Shown here piece after piece: positions 1 to 7,513 of a DNA stretch of 42,228 bases. Made by a program: the position numbers and the translations under genes. A model generated the notes under the pieces. That model was not told where the DNA came from, ran no database searches, and saw only the letters and a list, made by a program, of their open reading frames with translations. Positions within the stretch are counted from its first letter, which is position 1. Each line of letters starts with the position of its first letter. The stretch is from Psychrobacter immobilis. GTDB lineage: Bacteria > Pseudomonadota > Gammaproteobacteria > Pseudomonadales > Moraxellaceae. The stretch spans positions 1 to 42,228 of the forward strand of contig CAJGZL010000002.1 in assembly GCA_904846145.1 (NCBI GenBank), read 5' to 3'.

Positions 1-423
1 GTCTCTGATAAAGATTATGTGGTGATCGATGGATCGCCGCAAGCTACTAGTCTGGCTATTTCTGCTATTAAAGCCGCAGATTTTATATTGATCCCGGTGC
101 AGCCGAGTCCTTATGATATCTGGGCAACCAGCGATTTGGTTGATTTAGTGCAGCAGCGTGTTGAGATGATGGATGGTGAACTAAAGGCGGCGTTTATCGT
201 ATCACGTGCCATTCAAAACACCAATATAGGTAAGGAAGTAGCGACAGCATTACTCGATTACAATCTTCCAGTGCTAGAGACTAGAGTTATGCAGCGTGTT
301 GCTTATCCTAACAGCGCTGCCCTTGGCAAGACAGTATTTGATACCGAATCGCCTAATAGCAATGCGATACAAGAGATAACTGCATTAGTCAGTGAAATTC
401 AAACATTTTTTGGTGAGGAGTAA
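1..423 (+). CDS. parA: ParA/ParF-type partition ATPase, C-terminal part
   Basis: This is the rest of the gene whose first 72 codons lie at 42013-42228; the frame is open from base 1 and in phase with that end, giving a 212-residue protein. The part here holds the family block VVIDGSPQ (Walker A' / switch region) and IPVQPSPYDIWA, typical of short ParA/ParF/VirC1 ATPases without an N-terminal HTH. Such proteins move plasmids over the nucleoid by ATP-dependent DNA binding. The stop is 3 bp before the start of a ribbon-helix-helix partner gene, so the two form an operon. Short ATPase, RHH partner and upstream centromere together define a type Ib system. The function is confident; the junction depends on the window being circular. 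Confidence 0.93.
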   Translation, partial: VSDKDYVVIDGSPQATSLAISAIKAADFILIPVQPSPYDIWATSDLVDLVQQRVEMMDGELKAAFIVSRAIQNTNIGKEVATALLDYNLPVLETRVMQRVAYPNSAALGKTVFDTESPNSNAIQEITALVSEIQTFFGEE

Positions 424-426
424 GTC

Positions 427-636
427 ATGAGTTTATCAGCAGGTCGTCCTAGTAAGAACGTTAAGGATCAGTTAGCGCTATCAGATGTGACGGATAGTTC
501 CAAAAAGACGGTACGAGTGAATTTCAATCTAGATGAAGATAAGCATGTTGCACTCAAACGGTATGCGCTTGAGAGCCGCAAAACGGTTACTGAGCTGTTG
601 ACTGAAATGATTGAGGAAAAGTTGGTTGAGCGATAG
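427..636 (+). CDS. ParG-like ribbon-helix-helix partition protein
   Basis: A 69-residue protein with a polar, flexible N-terminal tail (residues 1-27) and a ribbon-helix-helix fold: the strand KKTVRVNFNLDED followed by two helices (about 38-50 and 53-67). Length, tail and fold match the centromere-binding partners of type Ib ParA ATPases such as ParG of TP228, which bind tandem short boxes as dimers and also repress the par operon. The start is set by a strong Shine-Dalgarno GGTGAGGAG ending 6 bp upstream, inside the last codons of parA. The likely binding targets are the octad array upstream of parA and possibly the second array at 4988-5055. The role rests on context and fold rather than close family recognition. 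Confidence 0.85.
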   Translation: MSLSAGRPSKNVKDQLALSDVTDSSKKTVRVNFNLDEDKHVALKRYALESRKTVTELLTEMIEEKLVER

Positions 637-664
637 GTATAAAAAATACGTTTTTTTATACCTA
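634..664 (+). terminator. Intrinsic terminator of the par operon
   Basis: A perfect inverted repeat of about 12 bp (AGGTATAAAAAA and its complement, about 635-646 and 652-663) starts at the stop codon of the RHH gene, with a short TACG loop. The stem is AT-rich and carries its own T run, so it could act in both directions. A second 11-bp dyad (GATATGTATAA, 672-682 and 696-706) follows directly. Confidence 0.6.
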
Positions 665-710
665 TAAAAAGGATATGTATAAAAAACTCAAAAAATTATA
701 CATATCGTCG

Positions 711-776
711 AGACCATCCCAGATTCTGTGTAACTGACGTTTAGATTAAATACTTACACAAAATTTAGGAAGGTCT
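711..776. repeat. Two inverted IS-end-like sequences (possible IS256-type remnant)
   Basis: Bases 711-733 begin AGACCATCCCAGATTCTGTG. The complement of 754-776 begins AGACCTTCCTAAATTTTGTG. They match at 19 of 23 positions and face each other across about 20 bp. The GTGTAA-type inner ends resemble terminal inverted repeats of IS256/Mutator-like elements. With no transposase between them this would be a scar or miniature remnant. The family assignment is from memory and weak. Confidence 0.35.
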
Positions 777-1150
777 CTGAAAATTAACCACCTGACACAA
801 CTCGTCACCTACTAACAGATCTTGGCGGTCATAAAAGTTGCCCCAACGCTTATAATTATTATCCGTTCTCGACTCAGGGTTATAAGTAATGGCGATGTAG
901 GTTTGAATTTTATTAGTGTCCTAAATTAGTTGACCACCACCAGATTCTTATCAAAGACTTCATCATCTATTATTCGCCAAACGGCAACTTGCTGATGGTC
1001 TTTGGTGGTGACTAGATTTAAAGTTTGTTCAATCATTGCTTGAGGTCTCATATCCTTATGATGTTTATTTGCTTCAAACCCAGTTACTTTACACTTAGCG
1101 GTTTAATTAAGCTACTTACTTGAGCTATTTGCTTCAGTTATTAGGCTTGG
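777..1150. other. Gene-free stretch, probable transposon debris
   Basis: No intact gene is seen on either strand. The complement of about 948-1051 reads as a short open stretch (MRPQAMIEQTLNLVTTKDHQ...) that ends in a stop and has no partner domain, so it looks like a decayed gene fragment. Together with the IS-end-like pair just before it and the broken transporter just after it, this looks like a junction eroded by past insertions. Confidence 0.4.
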
Positions 1151-1982
1151 CTACTTACTCAACTTCAATATTCTAAAGGCGCCCTGAATAACTAAAGCAA
1201 ATACGATGCTACCAATAATCAAATCAGGCGTACTAGAGTGTAACCAATTAACCAAAATCCCTGCAACAATTACCCCTAAATTGATAATCACATCGTTTGA
1301 AGTGAAAATCATACTGGCTTGCATATGGGCTTCTTCTTCTTTGCTTTTCGATTTTTGTAGTAAATAGAGGCAAATCAAGTTTGCAATTAGCGCAAGAATC
1401 GATATGACTATCATGGTAGAAAAGTCAGGTAACTGCTCATTGCCAAAGAAACGTCTTAGTACTTCTAAAAAACCAAGAATCGCTAGCGTAATTTGAAAAT
1501 ATCCGGCAATTCTAGCAATCCGTTTTTCTTAATGACCGTTCCACCGACCGCAAATAAGCTAATTCCGTACACCAAACTATCTGCTAACATATCTAAGCTG
1601 TCGGCGACCAACCCCATCGAACGAGAAATCAGTCCCGTGCTCATTTCAATAATAAAGAAAGCAAAGTTAATGACCAGCACTATCCATAGTAGCTTTCTTT
1701 GCTTAGCATCTTTTTGTGACTAGAGTCAGCATCAATTTTAAAATTATTGTTGGGATCAGAGGGGTCAATGGTTTCGGTCGAGAGTAGGGTGTCTCCTAAT
1801 TTTAGGTCATGAATAGCAGTCTCTATCCCTTCTATATTGTCATGATGAAACACAGTTAATTGACGGTTAGGAATGTCGAACTCAAGATGTTCAATATTCG
1901 AGTGGCCCTCTAATTTCATTCGGATTAGGTTTTCCTCCGAAGGGCAGTCCATCTTCGATATTTTAAAAGTTGTTTTATTCAT
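1151..1982 (-). pseudogene. Cation diffusion facilitator (CzcD-like) with N-terminal metal-binding domain, frameshifted
   Basis: Three consecutive minus-strand frames together rebuild one CDF cation-efflux protein. Frame 1 starts at ATG 1982 with an HMA-like segment (KISKMDCPSEENLIRMKLEG). Reading shifts near the T5 run at 1711-1715, where one missing base would join SHKK to DAKQRKLLWIVLVINF, the first CDF helix. The second part carries EMSTGLISRSMGLVADSLDM, the metal-site helix. A second lost base near 1520-1530 is needed to continue into RIAGYFQITLAILGFLEVLRR and the C-terminal helices with HMQASMIFTSND. Intact relatives pump Zn/Co/Cd outward. Two separate frameshifts argue for a real pseudogene, though homopolymer sequencing errors could produce the first. 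Confidence 0.85.
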
Positions 1983-2292
1983 AGCTACATTTATATCCGG
2001 GTGGTGGTTCAAAAAGTAGGCTGAAAAAAAACAGGCTGAGAAATTGATAAATAGTGAAATGCAAATGACACTATACATCAAATGCCCAGCCTGTCTAAGT
2101 GACAATATAAAGAAAAATGGTTTCAAAAGCTATACCCCAAAGGAACCAGCTATTTCACCCTTTAAACCTATTAACAGACTACTCAAAATAGACTGTTAAT
2201 ATGGAACTATCTATAACAGGCTTTTGAATTATGGGACTGGTCGCCGCGCTTTTGCCCTATCATTAGCCTATACCCAAAACATAAAACCTTTA
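1983..2292. other. Intergenic region with a diverged dispersed repeat
   Basis: No gene is seen. Bases 2178-2220 are a diverged copy of 4899-4941: both read ACTACTyAAAAyAGACTGT, then a variable hexamer, then GGAACT, four variable bases and ATAACAG. The remainder leads into the putative resolution site of the recombinase downstream. Confidence 0.55.
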
Positions 2293-2388
2293 AATGATAA
2301 TCTATCTATCATTAGACTTTTTTATATTATTAAATGATAGTAATATCTTGTTATTATCAATGAGCACTAATTATTAAGTCTAAATAAT
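2293..2388 (+). promoter_or_regulatory. Putative res site (three dyads) upstream of the serine recombinase
   Basis: Three AT-rich imperfect palindromes lie in a row directly upstream of the recombinase. Site I is 2293-2313 (AATGATA ... TATCATT), site II is 2335-2359 (TGATAGTAAT ... TTATTATCA) and site III is 2370-2388 (ATTATT ... AATAAT). Resolvases of the small serine family usually act at three such subsites next to their own gene, and the same sites repress it. Spacing and number fit; binding is inferred. Confidence 0.5.
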
Positions 2389-2399
2389 AGAGGTGGGTT

Positions 2400-2996
2400 A
2401 TGACTGTTCGTATTTATGTGAGAGCCAGCACTAAGGATCAAGACGCTACCAGAGCATTGGCTGATTTGGTGGCTTTCAGTACAAGTTATGATGATAACCA
2501 TGTTGAGTACGTCGAGCATTTCAGTGGTACAAAGCTCGATAGACCATTATTAGCCAAGCTGCTAAAGGACGCTGAGCAAGGCGATATTCTACTGGTTGAA
2601 AGCGTGGATAGATTAAGCCGATTATCTCAAGATGATTTTGCAATTCTAAAGCAGCGTATCAAAGACAAAGGCTTGCGATTGGTGGTGGCTGATCTACCAA
2701 CGACGCATACAGTTAATAATGGCATGACAGGTGAGATCCTAACAGTGATTAACCATATGCTGATCGACTTATTAGCAACGATGGCAAAGCTTGATAACGA
2801 CAAGCGTAGAGAGCGTATCAAGCAGGGATTGGCTAACAGTGGCTATAAGCCCACTGGTAAGAAGCCTAATACAACGAAACACAATCGTATTAAAGAATTA
2901 GCCAGTCAAAACAATATGACAAAAGAGGAGATCGCTAAGGCGGTTGGTGTTGGGGTAGCTACCGTTTATCGTGTCTTAAAGCAGGTTAATAGCTGA
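2400..2996 (+). CDS. Small serine recombinase (resolvase/invertase family)
   Basis: A 198-residue site-specific recombinase. The N-terminal catalytic domain (about 1-140) shows RIYVRASTKDQDA with the nucleophile Ser10, the ESVDRLSRLSQDDF block with the active-site arginines, and a long E helix ending in DNDKRRERIKQG. A short C-terminal HTH follows (residues about 160-197, MTKEEIAKAVGVGVATVYRVL). Its length is normal for Tn3/Tn552-type resolvases. A strong Shine-Dalgarno (GAGGTGG) sits about 6 bp before ATG. On a plasmid it would resolve multimers or cointegrates, or be the relic of a transposon whose other genes are lost. The dyads immediately upstream are its likely target and operator. Confidence 0.92.
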   Translation: MTVRIYVRASTKDQDATRALADLVAFSTSYDDNHVEYVEHFSGTKLDRPLLAKLLKDAEQGDILLVESVDRLSRLSQDDFAILKQRIKDKGLRLVVADLPTTHTVNNGMTGEILTVINHMLIDLLATMAKLDNDKRRERIKQGLANSGYKPTGKKPNTTKHNRIKELASQNNMTKEEIAKAVGVGVATVYRVLKQVNS

Positions 2997-3072
2997 GGTG
3001 TTTTAAATATCGACTCAACGTGATCTTTGGGCTTTATCTAAAGGCATCACAACGTCATATAAAAATCGATTT

Positions 3073-3110
3073 AATGCAATAATGCTTCATTATAATCATT
3101 ATATTGCATT
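3073..3110 (+). promoter_or_regulatory. Palindromic operator-like site upstream of fic
   Basis: The outer arms AATGCAAT (3073-3080) and ATTGCATT (3103-3110) form an 8-bp dyad with further symmetry inside (AATG ... CATT). The region is AT-rich and lies 50 bp before the fic start, so it may be a repressor or promoter site. No regulator can be named. Confidence 0.35.
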
Positions 3111-3160
3111 CATAATCGCTTTTCTGCAAAATGGCTTATCTATAATCGCTTGAGCCCCTC

Positions 3161-4744
3161 ATGATGAATACCCCTACTTCAGACCCTATTGGCGCAGCAT
3201 GGCTTATCCGTTATGCCAGCATCGAGCTGGTTTCGCCTTTATATGTCAGCAGTAGTATCGGTGGGCGCAGGCAAACCTATAAAGACGGTGATGTCATCCA
3301 TAACGCTTATCAGGAAACTGCGCGGCCACTGGACACTATCATTGCGCACTTACAGTTTCACATGCGTCATGAAGTACTGAATTTGGAGTTACTGGCTCGT
3401 CTGTTTGAGCAGATAGGGGCTAATGACGTACAAGCATGGGTAAACGCTGAGCCCACAGGCAGCTATGCCCGTAGAATGGCTTTCTTGTATGAATGGCTCA
3501 TGGGTCAGCAGTTAGCAGTACCGAGTAATTTAGGCGGTAACTATGTGGATGCTCTAGATGCTAAGAAGCAGGTTACTTCAAGCCCTGCGCATGTCATAAA
3601 GAATGCTCGTTGGCGTATCAATGACAATCTTGCAGGAACCCGTCATTTCTGTCCTCAATTGGTGAAAACAGAGTCGTTTACGCAAGCGGCAGCACTCGAT
3701 ATTGCCACGATGGTTGATAAGCTTAACGATGAATTTGGACAAGACTTACTGATGCGTGCCTCCGTATGGATGACATTACGAGAGAGTAAAGCCAGCTTTA
3801 CCATAGAAGGTGAAGGGAAAGAGTTAAAACGTATTGAACGTTTCGCCGATGTAATGGCACGGCGTACCGGCAAGGGCGATATTCCGCTTGATCCTGAGTC
3901 GCTAGCAGAGTTGCAACAAGACATATTGGGTAGTAAAACTATTATTCAGCAGTACGGCATCCGTCAATCACCAGTTTTTGTGTCGCATACTCAGGTGAAT
4001 GGCTTTAAAGAAATTGTGCACTATATCGCGCCACCTGCTGATGACATTGCTAACAAGCTAGCAGGGTTACAGGTATTTATGGAAAAGACTGAGGGACAAT
4101 CAGCACTGATGCGTAGTGCGGTTGCCTCCTTTGCTTTTGTATATATTCATCCGCTGGCGGATGGCAATGGCCGTGTACATCGCTTCTTAATTAATGACGT
4201 CCTCAGGCGAGACCAGGTCATTCATGAGCCGATTATCCTACCTATATCACAAGCCATTGCTGAGCATCCCTCAGACCGTCATGCCTATGACAAAATTTTA
4301 GACCGTGTCTCTGTGCCGCTTATGAAGCAAATCCGTGATCATTACAGCTTTGATAAAAAGGCAGTTACTTACCCTGATGGTATTCGCTCAAACTTAAATT
4401 TTGGAAATACTCACCTGATTCAACCTGCATGGCGCTTTATGGATCTAACGCCTCACGTTCAGTACTTATCAGGACTGATTGCTCATGTTATTGAAAAAGA
4501 GATGCATAACGAGTCACAGTACCTAAGACAACATGACCATGCACGACTGGCGATAAAAGAGATTATTGAGATGCCCAACAGCTATGCCGATAGAATCATT
4601 CGCAGCATGCTACAAAATAAAGGTGCTAAAAGTAATAAGCTACTTAAGGATTATCCGTTTTTGGCAAATGAGGCAGTTTGGGATGACATTTTTGCTGTCG
4701 TTGTAGAAACCTTTAAAGATGAGACAGATGATTTGAATAGGTAG
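3161..4744 (+). CDS. Fic-domain protein, self-inhibited class II type
   Basis: A 527-residue Fic (filamentation induced by cAMP) protein. The catalytic motif is complete, HPLADGNGRVHR at residues 330-341; His330 is the general base, and such enzymes usually transfer AMP from ATP to a target hydroxyl. An inhibitory-helix motif (S/T)xxxE(G/N) is present as S212-F-T-I-E216-G217, upstream of the Fic core, which defines class II. This explains why no separate antitoxin gene is adjacent. The C-terminal third (about 390-527) is helical and may bind the target or DNA. Two adjacent ATG codons (3161, 3164) could start it and neither has a clear Shine-Dalgarno. The gene is alone, between the recombinase and a gene-free region. 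The target is unknown. Confidence 0.9.
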   Translation: MMNTPTSDPIGAAWLIRYASIELVSPLYVSSSIGGRRQTYKDGDVIHNAYQETARPLDTIIAHLQFHMRHEVLNLELLARLFEQIGANDVQAWVNAEPTGSYARRMAFLYEWLMGQQLAVPSNLGGNYVDALDAKKQVTSSPAHVIKNARWRINDNLAGTRHFCPQLVKTESFTQAAALDIATMVDKLNDEFGQDLLMRASVWMTLRESKASFTIEGEGKELKRIERFADVMARRTGKGDIPLDPESLAELQQDILGSKTIIQQYGIRQSPVFVSHTQVNGFKEIVHYIAPPADDIANKLAGLQVFMEKTEGQSALMRSAVASFAFVYIHPLADGNGRVHRFLINDVLRRDQVIHEPIILPISQAIAEHPSDRHAYDKILDRVSVPLMKQIRDHYSFDKKAVTYPDGIRSNLNFGNTHLIQPAWRFMDLTPHVQYLSGLIAHVIEKEMHNESQYLRQHDHARLAIKEIIEMPNSYADRIIRSMLQNKGAKSNKLLKDYPFLANEAVWDDIFAVVVETFKDETDDLNR

Positions 4745-4750
4745 GGGAAA

Positions 4751-4767
4751 CCCTGCTATACGCAGGG
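4751..4767 (+). terminator. Short hairpin after fic
   Basis: CCCTGC-TATAC-GCAGGG forms a 6-bp GC-rich stem 7 bp after the fic stop codon. There is no proper T run, so it is at best a weak terminator. Confidence 0.3.
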
Positions 4768-4898
4768 AAGCCTACTTTGATAATCAATCTGGTATAAATA
4801 TCATCGTTGCGATGATGATTCGGCTATAAGAGATTCGGCTGAAATACCATAGCCTAAAACGTAATCAATATTTTTCTTGACCCTATTTACGCTAATAA

Positions 4899-4941
4899 AC
4901 TACTTAAAACAGACTGTATAAAAGGAACTGCTGATAACAGA
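4899..4941. repeat. Second copy of the dispersed repeat seen at 2178-2220
   Basis: About 34 of 43 bases match the copy at 2178-2220, in the same orientation. A weaker echo (AACAGACCATTTT followed by AATT) is shared between 4935-4952 and 29124-29142. The copies flank the recombinase-fic segment (2400-4744), so they could mark the edges of an inserted module or be the ends of a lost IS. Confidence 0.5.
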
Positions 4942-4987
4942 CCATTTTAATTTGACAAGCCTTGATACAGATAGTCAAAATGATTTT

Positions 4988-5055
4988 GAGTATTTGAGTA
5001 TTTGAGTATTTGAGTATTTGAGTATTTGAGTATTTGAGTATTTGAGTATTTGAGT
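4988..5055. repeat. Tandem 8-bp array with nine ACTC boxes (second putative centromere-like site)
   Basis: Eight perfect copies of TATTTGAG run from 4991 to 5054, with GAGT beginning at 4988 and every 8 bp to 5052. On the minus strand this is ACTC-AAAT repeated, that is nine ACTC tetramers separated by 4-bp AT spacers. This layout equals the ParG operator/centromere design described for plasmid TP228, and its period equals that of the array upstream of parA (ACTT-ATAT). No gene reads through it. The presence of the repeat is certain; a partition role is inference. Confidence 0.75.
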
Positions 5056-5114
5056 ATTACTTCGCTTCTTTAGTTATGATAACCCCAGTTCGGGATAAGC
5101 GCTTTTTAGCAGGT

Positions 5115-5207
5115 ATGAATATCAAGCAGTTTAGAGTGATGCTGATCCTATTAATGGTCATTAGTGGCGTAGTGATGATTGTCCAAAACGTCATGATTCT
5201 GTTTTAA
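5115..5207 (+). CDS. Possible 30-residue hydrophobic peptide
   Basis: ATG 5115 opens a 30-codon frame, MNIKQFRVMLILLMVISGVV then ten more residues ending MILF. It is a basic start followed by one membrane-spanning stretch, the form seen in small membrane proteins and type I toxins. A weak ribosome site (AGCAGGT) precedes it and TTAGTTATGATAACC upstream could serve as a promoter. No antisense RNA gene can be shown. It may equally be chance. Confidence 0.3.
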   Translation: MNIKQFRVMLILLMVISGVVMIVQNVMILF

Positions 5208-5672
5208 ATTAAACCAAAGTTATCTGACAGTGAATATATTCATTATCACTGCTAGAGCTAACAATACTGATGTAAAAACAAGCTACGCGGACCATAGCTG
5301 AAACGCGGGATACTCAGATAGGGATAGATAACTAAGAATTCATTCGAGGCATGGTTGCCTGTGCGGTACTAATTCTAAATAGTGAGCAGCAAGCAAACCT
5401 TTGCCACCGTATTTACTCATGGTCCCACTGTTAAAAAGTCTTTAGTAGAGTTATTAAGCCATATACCTCTTCTGCGGGAAGCTGAAAATGAGCTGTCTGT
5501 TATGTTTAATCAAGACTTTCTATAGTCATCCGTCCAATTATTTCACTAGCAAAACACCATAGCCGTTTTTTACTTCTTTACTAATAGGTTATACAGCTAT
5601 TGATAGCACCACTTTCAAAAGCTGTCCTACATACGGTTCTAATATTATGAAACTTACTGTAATAATCATTTG
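5208..5672. other. Gene-poor stretch downstream of the ccm operon
   Basis: Nothing recognisable is found. The longest open frame is 47 codons (GTG 5382 to stop 5525, plus strand), reading SSKQTFATVFTHGPTVKKSL and ending NQDFL. It has coding-like composition but no known domain and could be the tail of a lost gene. No clear terminator for the leftward ccm operon is visible here. Confidence 0.3.
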
Positions 5673-6953
5673 TTAAGGGATCTGTTGATTGATTTCAATA
5701 TTAACTTGAGTCTGTTCAGCGCTAATCACTACTGGGTTACCTGATAGATCAACCGACTCTGCGGACGCAGTCCCACTATGGCTAACACGAGCAACGACTG
5801 CTAACTGAGTTTTGTCGCTACGGGCCGATTGTAAGGTGCGTTCAGGCATCATCGCATCGAGATCGCTTAGACTGATAGTGGCCTCGCCTTGTTTGATCAC
5901 GCTGATCGGTAAGCGCTTGGCGGCAAATGGCGGTCCACCGTTGACATCACGTATCGCCACAAAAAGTACATCGTCTGCCTTGACAAGTGGCAACAGGCTG
6001 GCGCTGATTCTAATGCTTACCTCTACCCCTTCTGAGGCTTGCTGCTGCTGCGCGCTGACATTGGCGCTGAGCTCATCTAGGCTGGCTAAGGCTTTTGTAT
6101 GGTCGCCAGGTTTGGCCGCGATACTGCTTCGCAGACGTTTAATCCAGCCTTGTGCCTCCTCAAAGTTATTACTACGCGCCTCGCCCATGGCCATCAGCAT
6201 TTGCGCGCCTTCGTGGCGTGGGTTTTTGGCCAGCACGTCCTGCAAGACGCGGCGACTGGTGGCGTCTAGTTGGCCTTTATTGGCAAAGAAGCTGATCTGT
6301 GCATAGGTCGTCGCAATCTCCTCGTTATCAGGCGATAAGCGATAAGCACGTGACAATGCCTCTAGCGCCGAGTCTGTCGCTTCTAATGACAAAAACAGCT
6401 CAGATAAACGCATCCAGCGATTGGGGTCATCAGCATGACGATAGACATTGGTCTGCATCGCGCTGATAAGCTGCTGGCCGTTTTCGATTGCCCATACAGG
6501 TGGCTGATCGATTTTGCCAGTCAACAAGTCATCAGCGACTTTTCCGACCTTGTCTTCGGCCGTCCACAGATCAAACACAGGCGTTCGGTCACCCACCATC
6601 AGATACGCCAGCGCAGCCAATACAGGCACCCAAACCATGAGGATCAAGCGGCTTTTGATACCAGGGGTGACCATCGGCGTGACTTCACGCTGGGCATCCA
6701 ATAGTTGCCGCTCAAGCTCAAGCTTTTGGTTTTGGTAGTGAGCATCATCGATGGTGCCACTGTCTTTGTCTGTTTTTAGCTCTGCCAGACGCTCGCGAAA
6801 CACCGCCACGTTGATATCTAGTAGCTGGTTGTCCACAGAAGTGCCTGATGTACGCGTGGCGCGCAGCCATGGCATGATGGTAATAACAGCAAGGAGTAAG
6901 GCAATCAGTAAGCTTAGAGCAATAAATAAGCCAGCAGTAGAGAATATGGTCAT
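5673..6953 (-). CDS. ccmI: CcmI (CycH/NrfG-like) apocytochrome c chaperone
   Basis: A 426-residue last gene of a ccmFGHI operon. Two N-terminal membrane helices (about 6-28 and 104-121) flank a coiled cytoplasmic segment (LNINVAVFRERLAELKxD-type, LELERQLLDA). A TPR region follows (about 165-285; e.g. NRWMRLSELFLSLEATDSAL, AYRLSPDNEEIATTYAQISF) and then a C-terminal beta-rich periplasmic domain ending QVNIEINQQIP, as in long CcmI proteins. CcmI holds the C-terminus of apocytochrome c and hands it to CcmH/CcmF for heme attachment. ATG overlaps the ccmH stop by 4 bp (ATGA), implying translational coupling. Confidence 0.9.
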   Translation of the reverse strand: MTIFSTAGLFIALSLLIALLLAVITIMPWLRATRTSGTSVDNQLLDINVAVFRERLAELKTDKDSGTIDDAHYQNQKLELERQLLDAQREVTPMVTPGIKSRLILMVWVPVLAALAYLMVGDRTPVFDLWTAEDKVGKVADDLLTGKIDQPPVWAIENGQQLISAMQTNVYRHADDPNRWMRLSELFLSLEATDSALEALSRAYRLSPDNEEIATTYAQISFFANKGQLDATSRRVLQDVLAKNPRHEGAQMLMAMGEARSNNFEEAQGWIKRLRSSIAAKPGDHTKALASLDELSANVSAQQQQASEGVEVSIRISASLLPLVKADDVLFVAIRDVNGGPPFAAKRLPISVIKQGEATISLSDLDAMMPERTLQSARSDKTQLAVVARVSHSGTASAESVDLSGNPVVISAEQTQVNIEINQQIP

Positions 6954-7513
6954 TTTTTGTCCTCGGGGCTTGTGGTGTCATGAGCGTCATTATCGGTGCT
7001 ATTGGCACGCGATAGCAGACGATCAAGTTCGGCTTTTTCGGCGGCAGTCAGCTCCGAGGCGGTATTATCTACCGTCACTCTACTCTGACCGCTCGCTACC
7101 AGCTGGCGGCGACGGCTTTGCCAAAACCACCCTATCAATAATACGATCAGTAGCAATGGCGGAAAAAACCATAAAATCCATGTCGATGGACGTACAGGCG
7201 GCTTGTAGCTGATAAAGTCGCCATAACGATCCTGCATATAATCCCGGATTTCCGCATCACTACGTCTGTCTTTAATCAAATCATAGACTTTTTGCTTTAA
7301 GTCTTGGGCAATCGGCGCATCAGAACCTGCCAAGTTTTGGTTTTGGCATTTCGGGCAACGTAGCTCTTCGATCAATCCTCGGTATTGTGCTTCTTGTTGG
7401 ACAGAATCAAAATCATAGACGTCAATCGCCGCATAGCTGGTCACACTTAGGAGACAGGCAAGTATTAAGCTCGCTACTTTTATCGTAACGGCCTTTATTG
7501 AAAGGGCTATCAT
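6950..7513 (-). CDS. ccmH: CcmH (CycL/NrfF-like) thioredoxin-fold heme-lyase subunit
   Basis: A 187-residue protein with a signal peptide (cleavage near SYAA), the diagnostic LRCPKCQNQNLAGSDAPIA motif (Cys53 and Cys56), the three-helix bundle with RYGDFISYKPP, and a C-terminal anchor (WILWFFPPLLLIVLLIGWFW). It reduces or holds the CXXCH thiols of apocytochrome c before heme ligation. ATG 7513 is preferred over an in-frame GTG at 7519 because GAAGAGG lies about 8 bp upstream of it and because it overlaps the ccmG stop by 4 bp (ATGA). Confidence 0.92.
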   Translation of the reverse strand: MIALSIKAVTIKVASLILACLLSVTSYAAIDVYDFDSVQQEAQYRGLIEELRCPKCQNQNLAGSDAPIAQDLKQKVYDLIKDRRSDAEIRDYMQDRYGDFISYKPPVRPSTWILWFFPPLLLIVLLIGWFWQSRRRQLVASGQSRVTVDNTASELTAAEKAELDRLLSRANSTDNDAHDTTSPEDKK

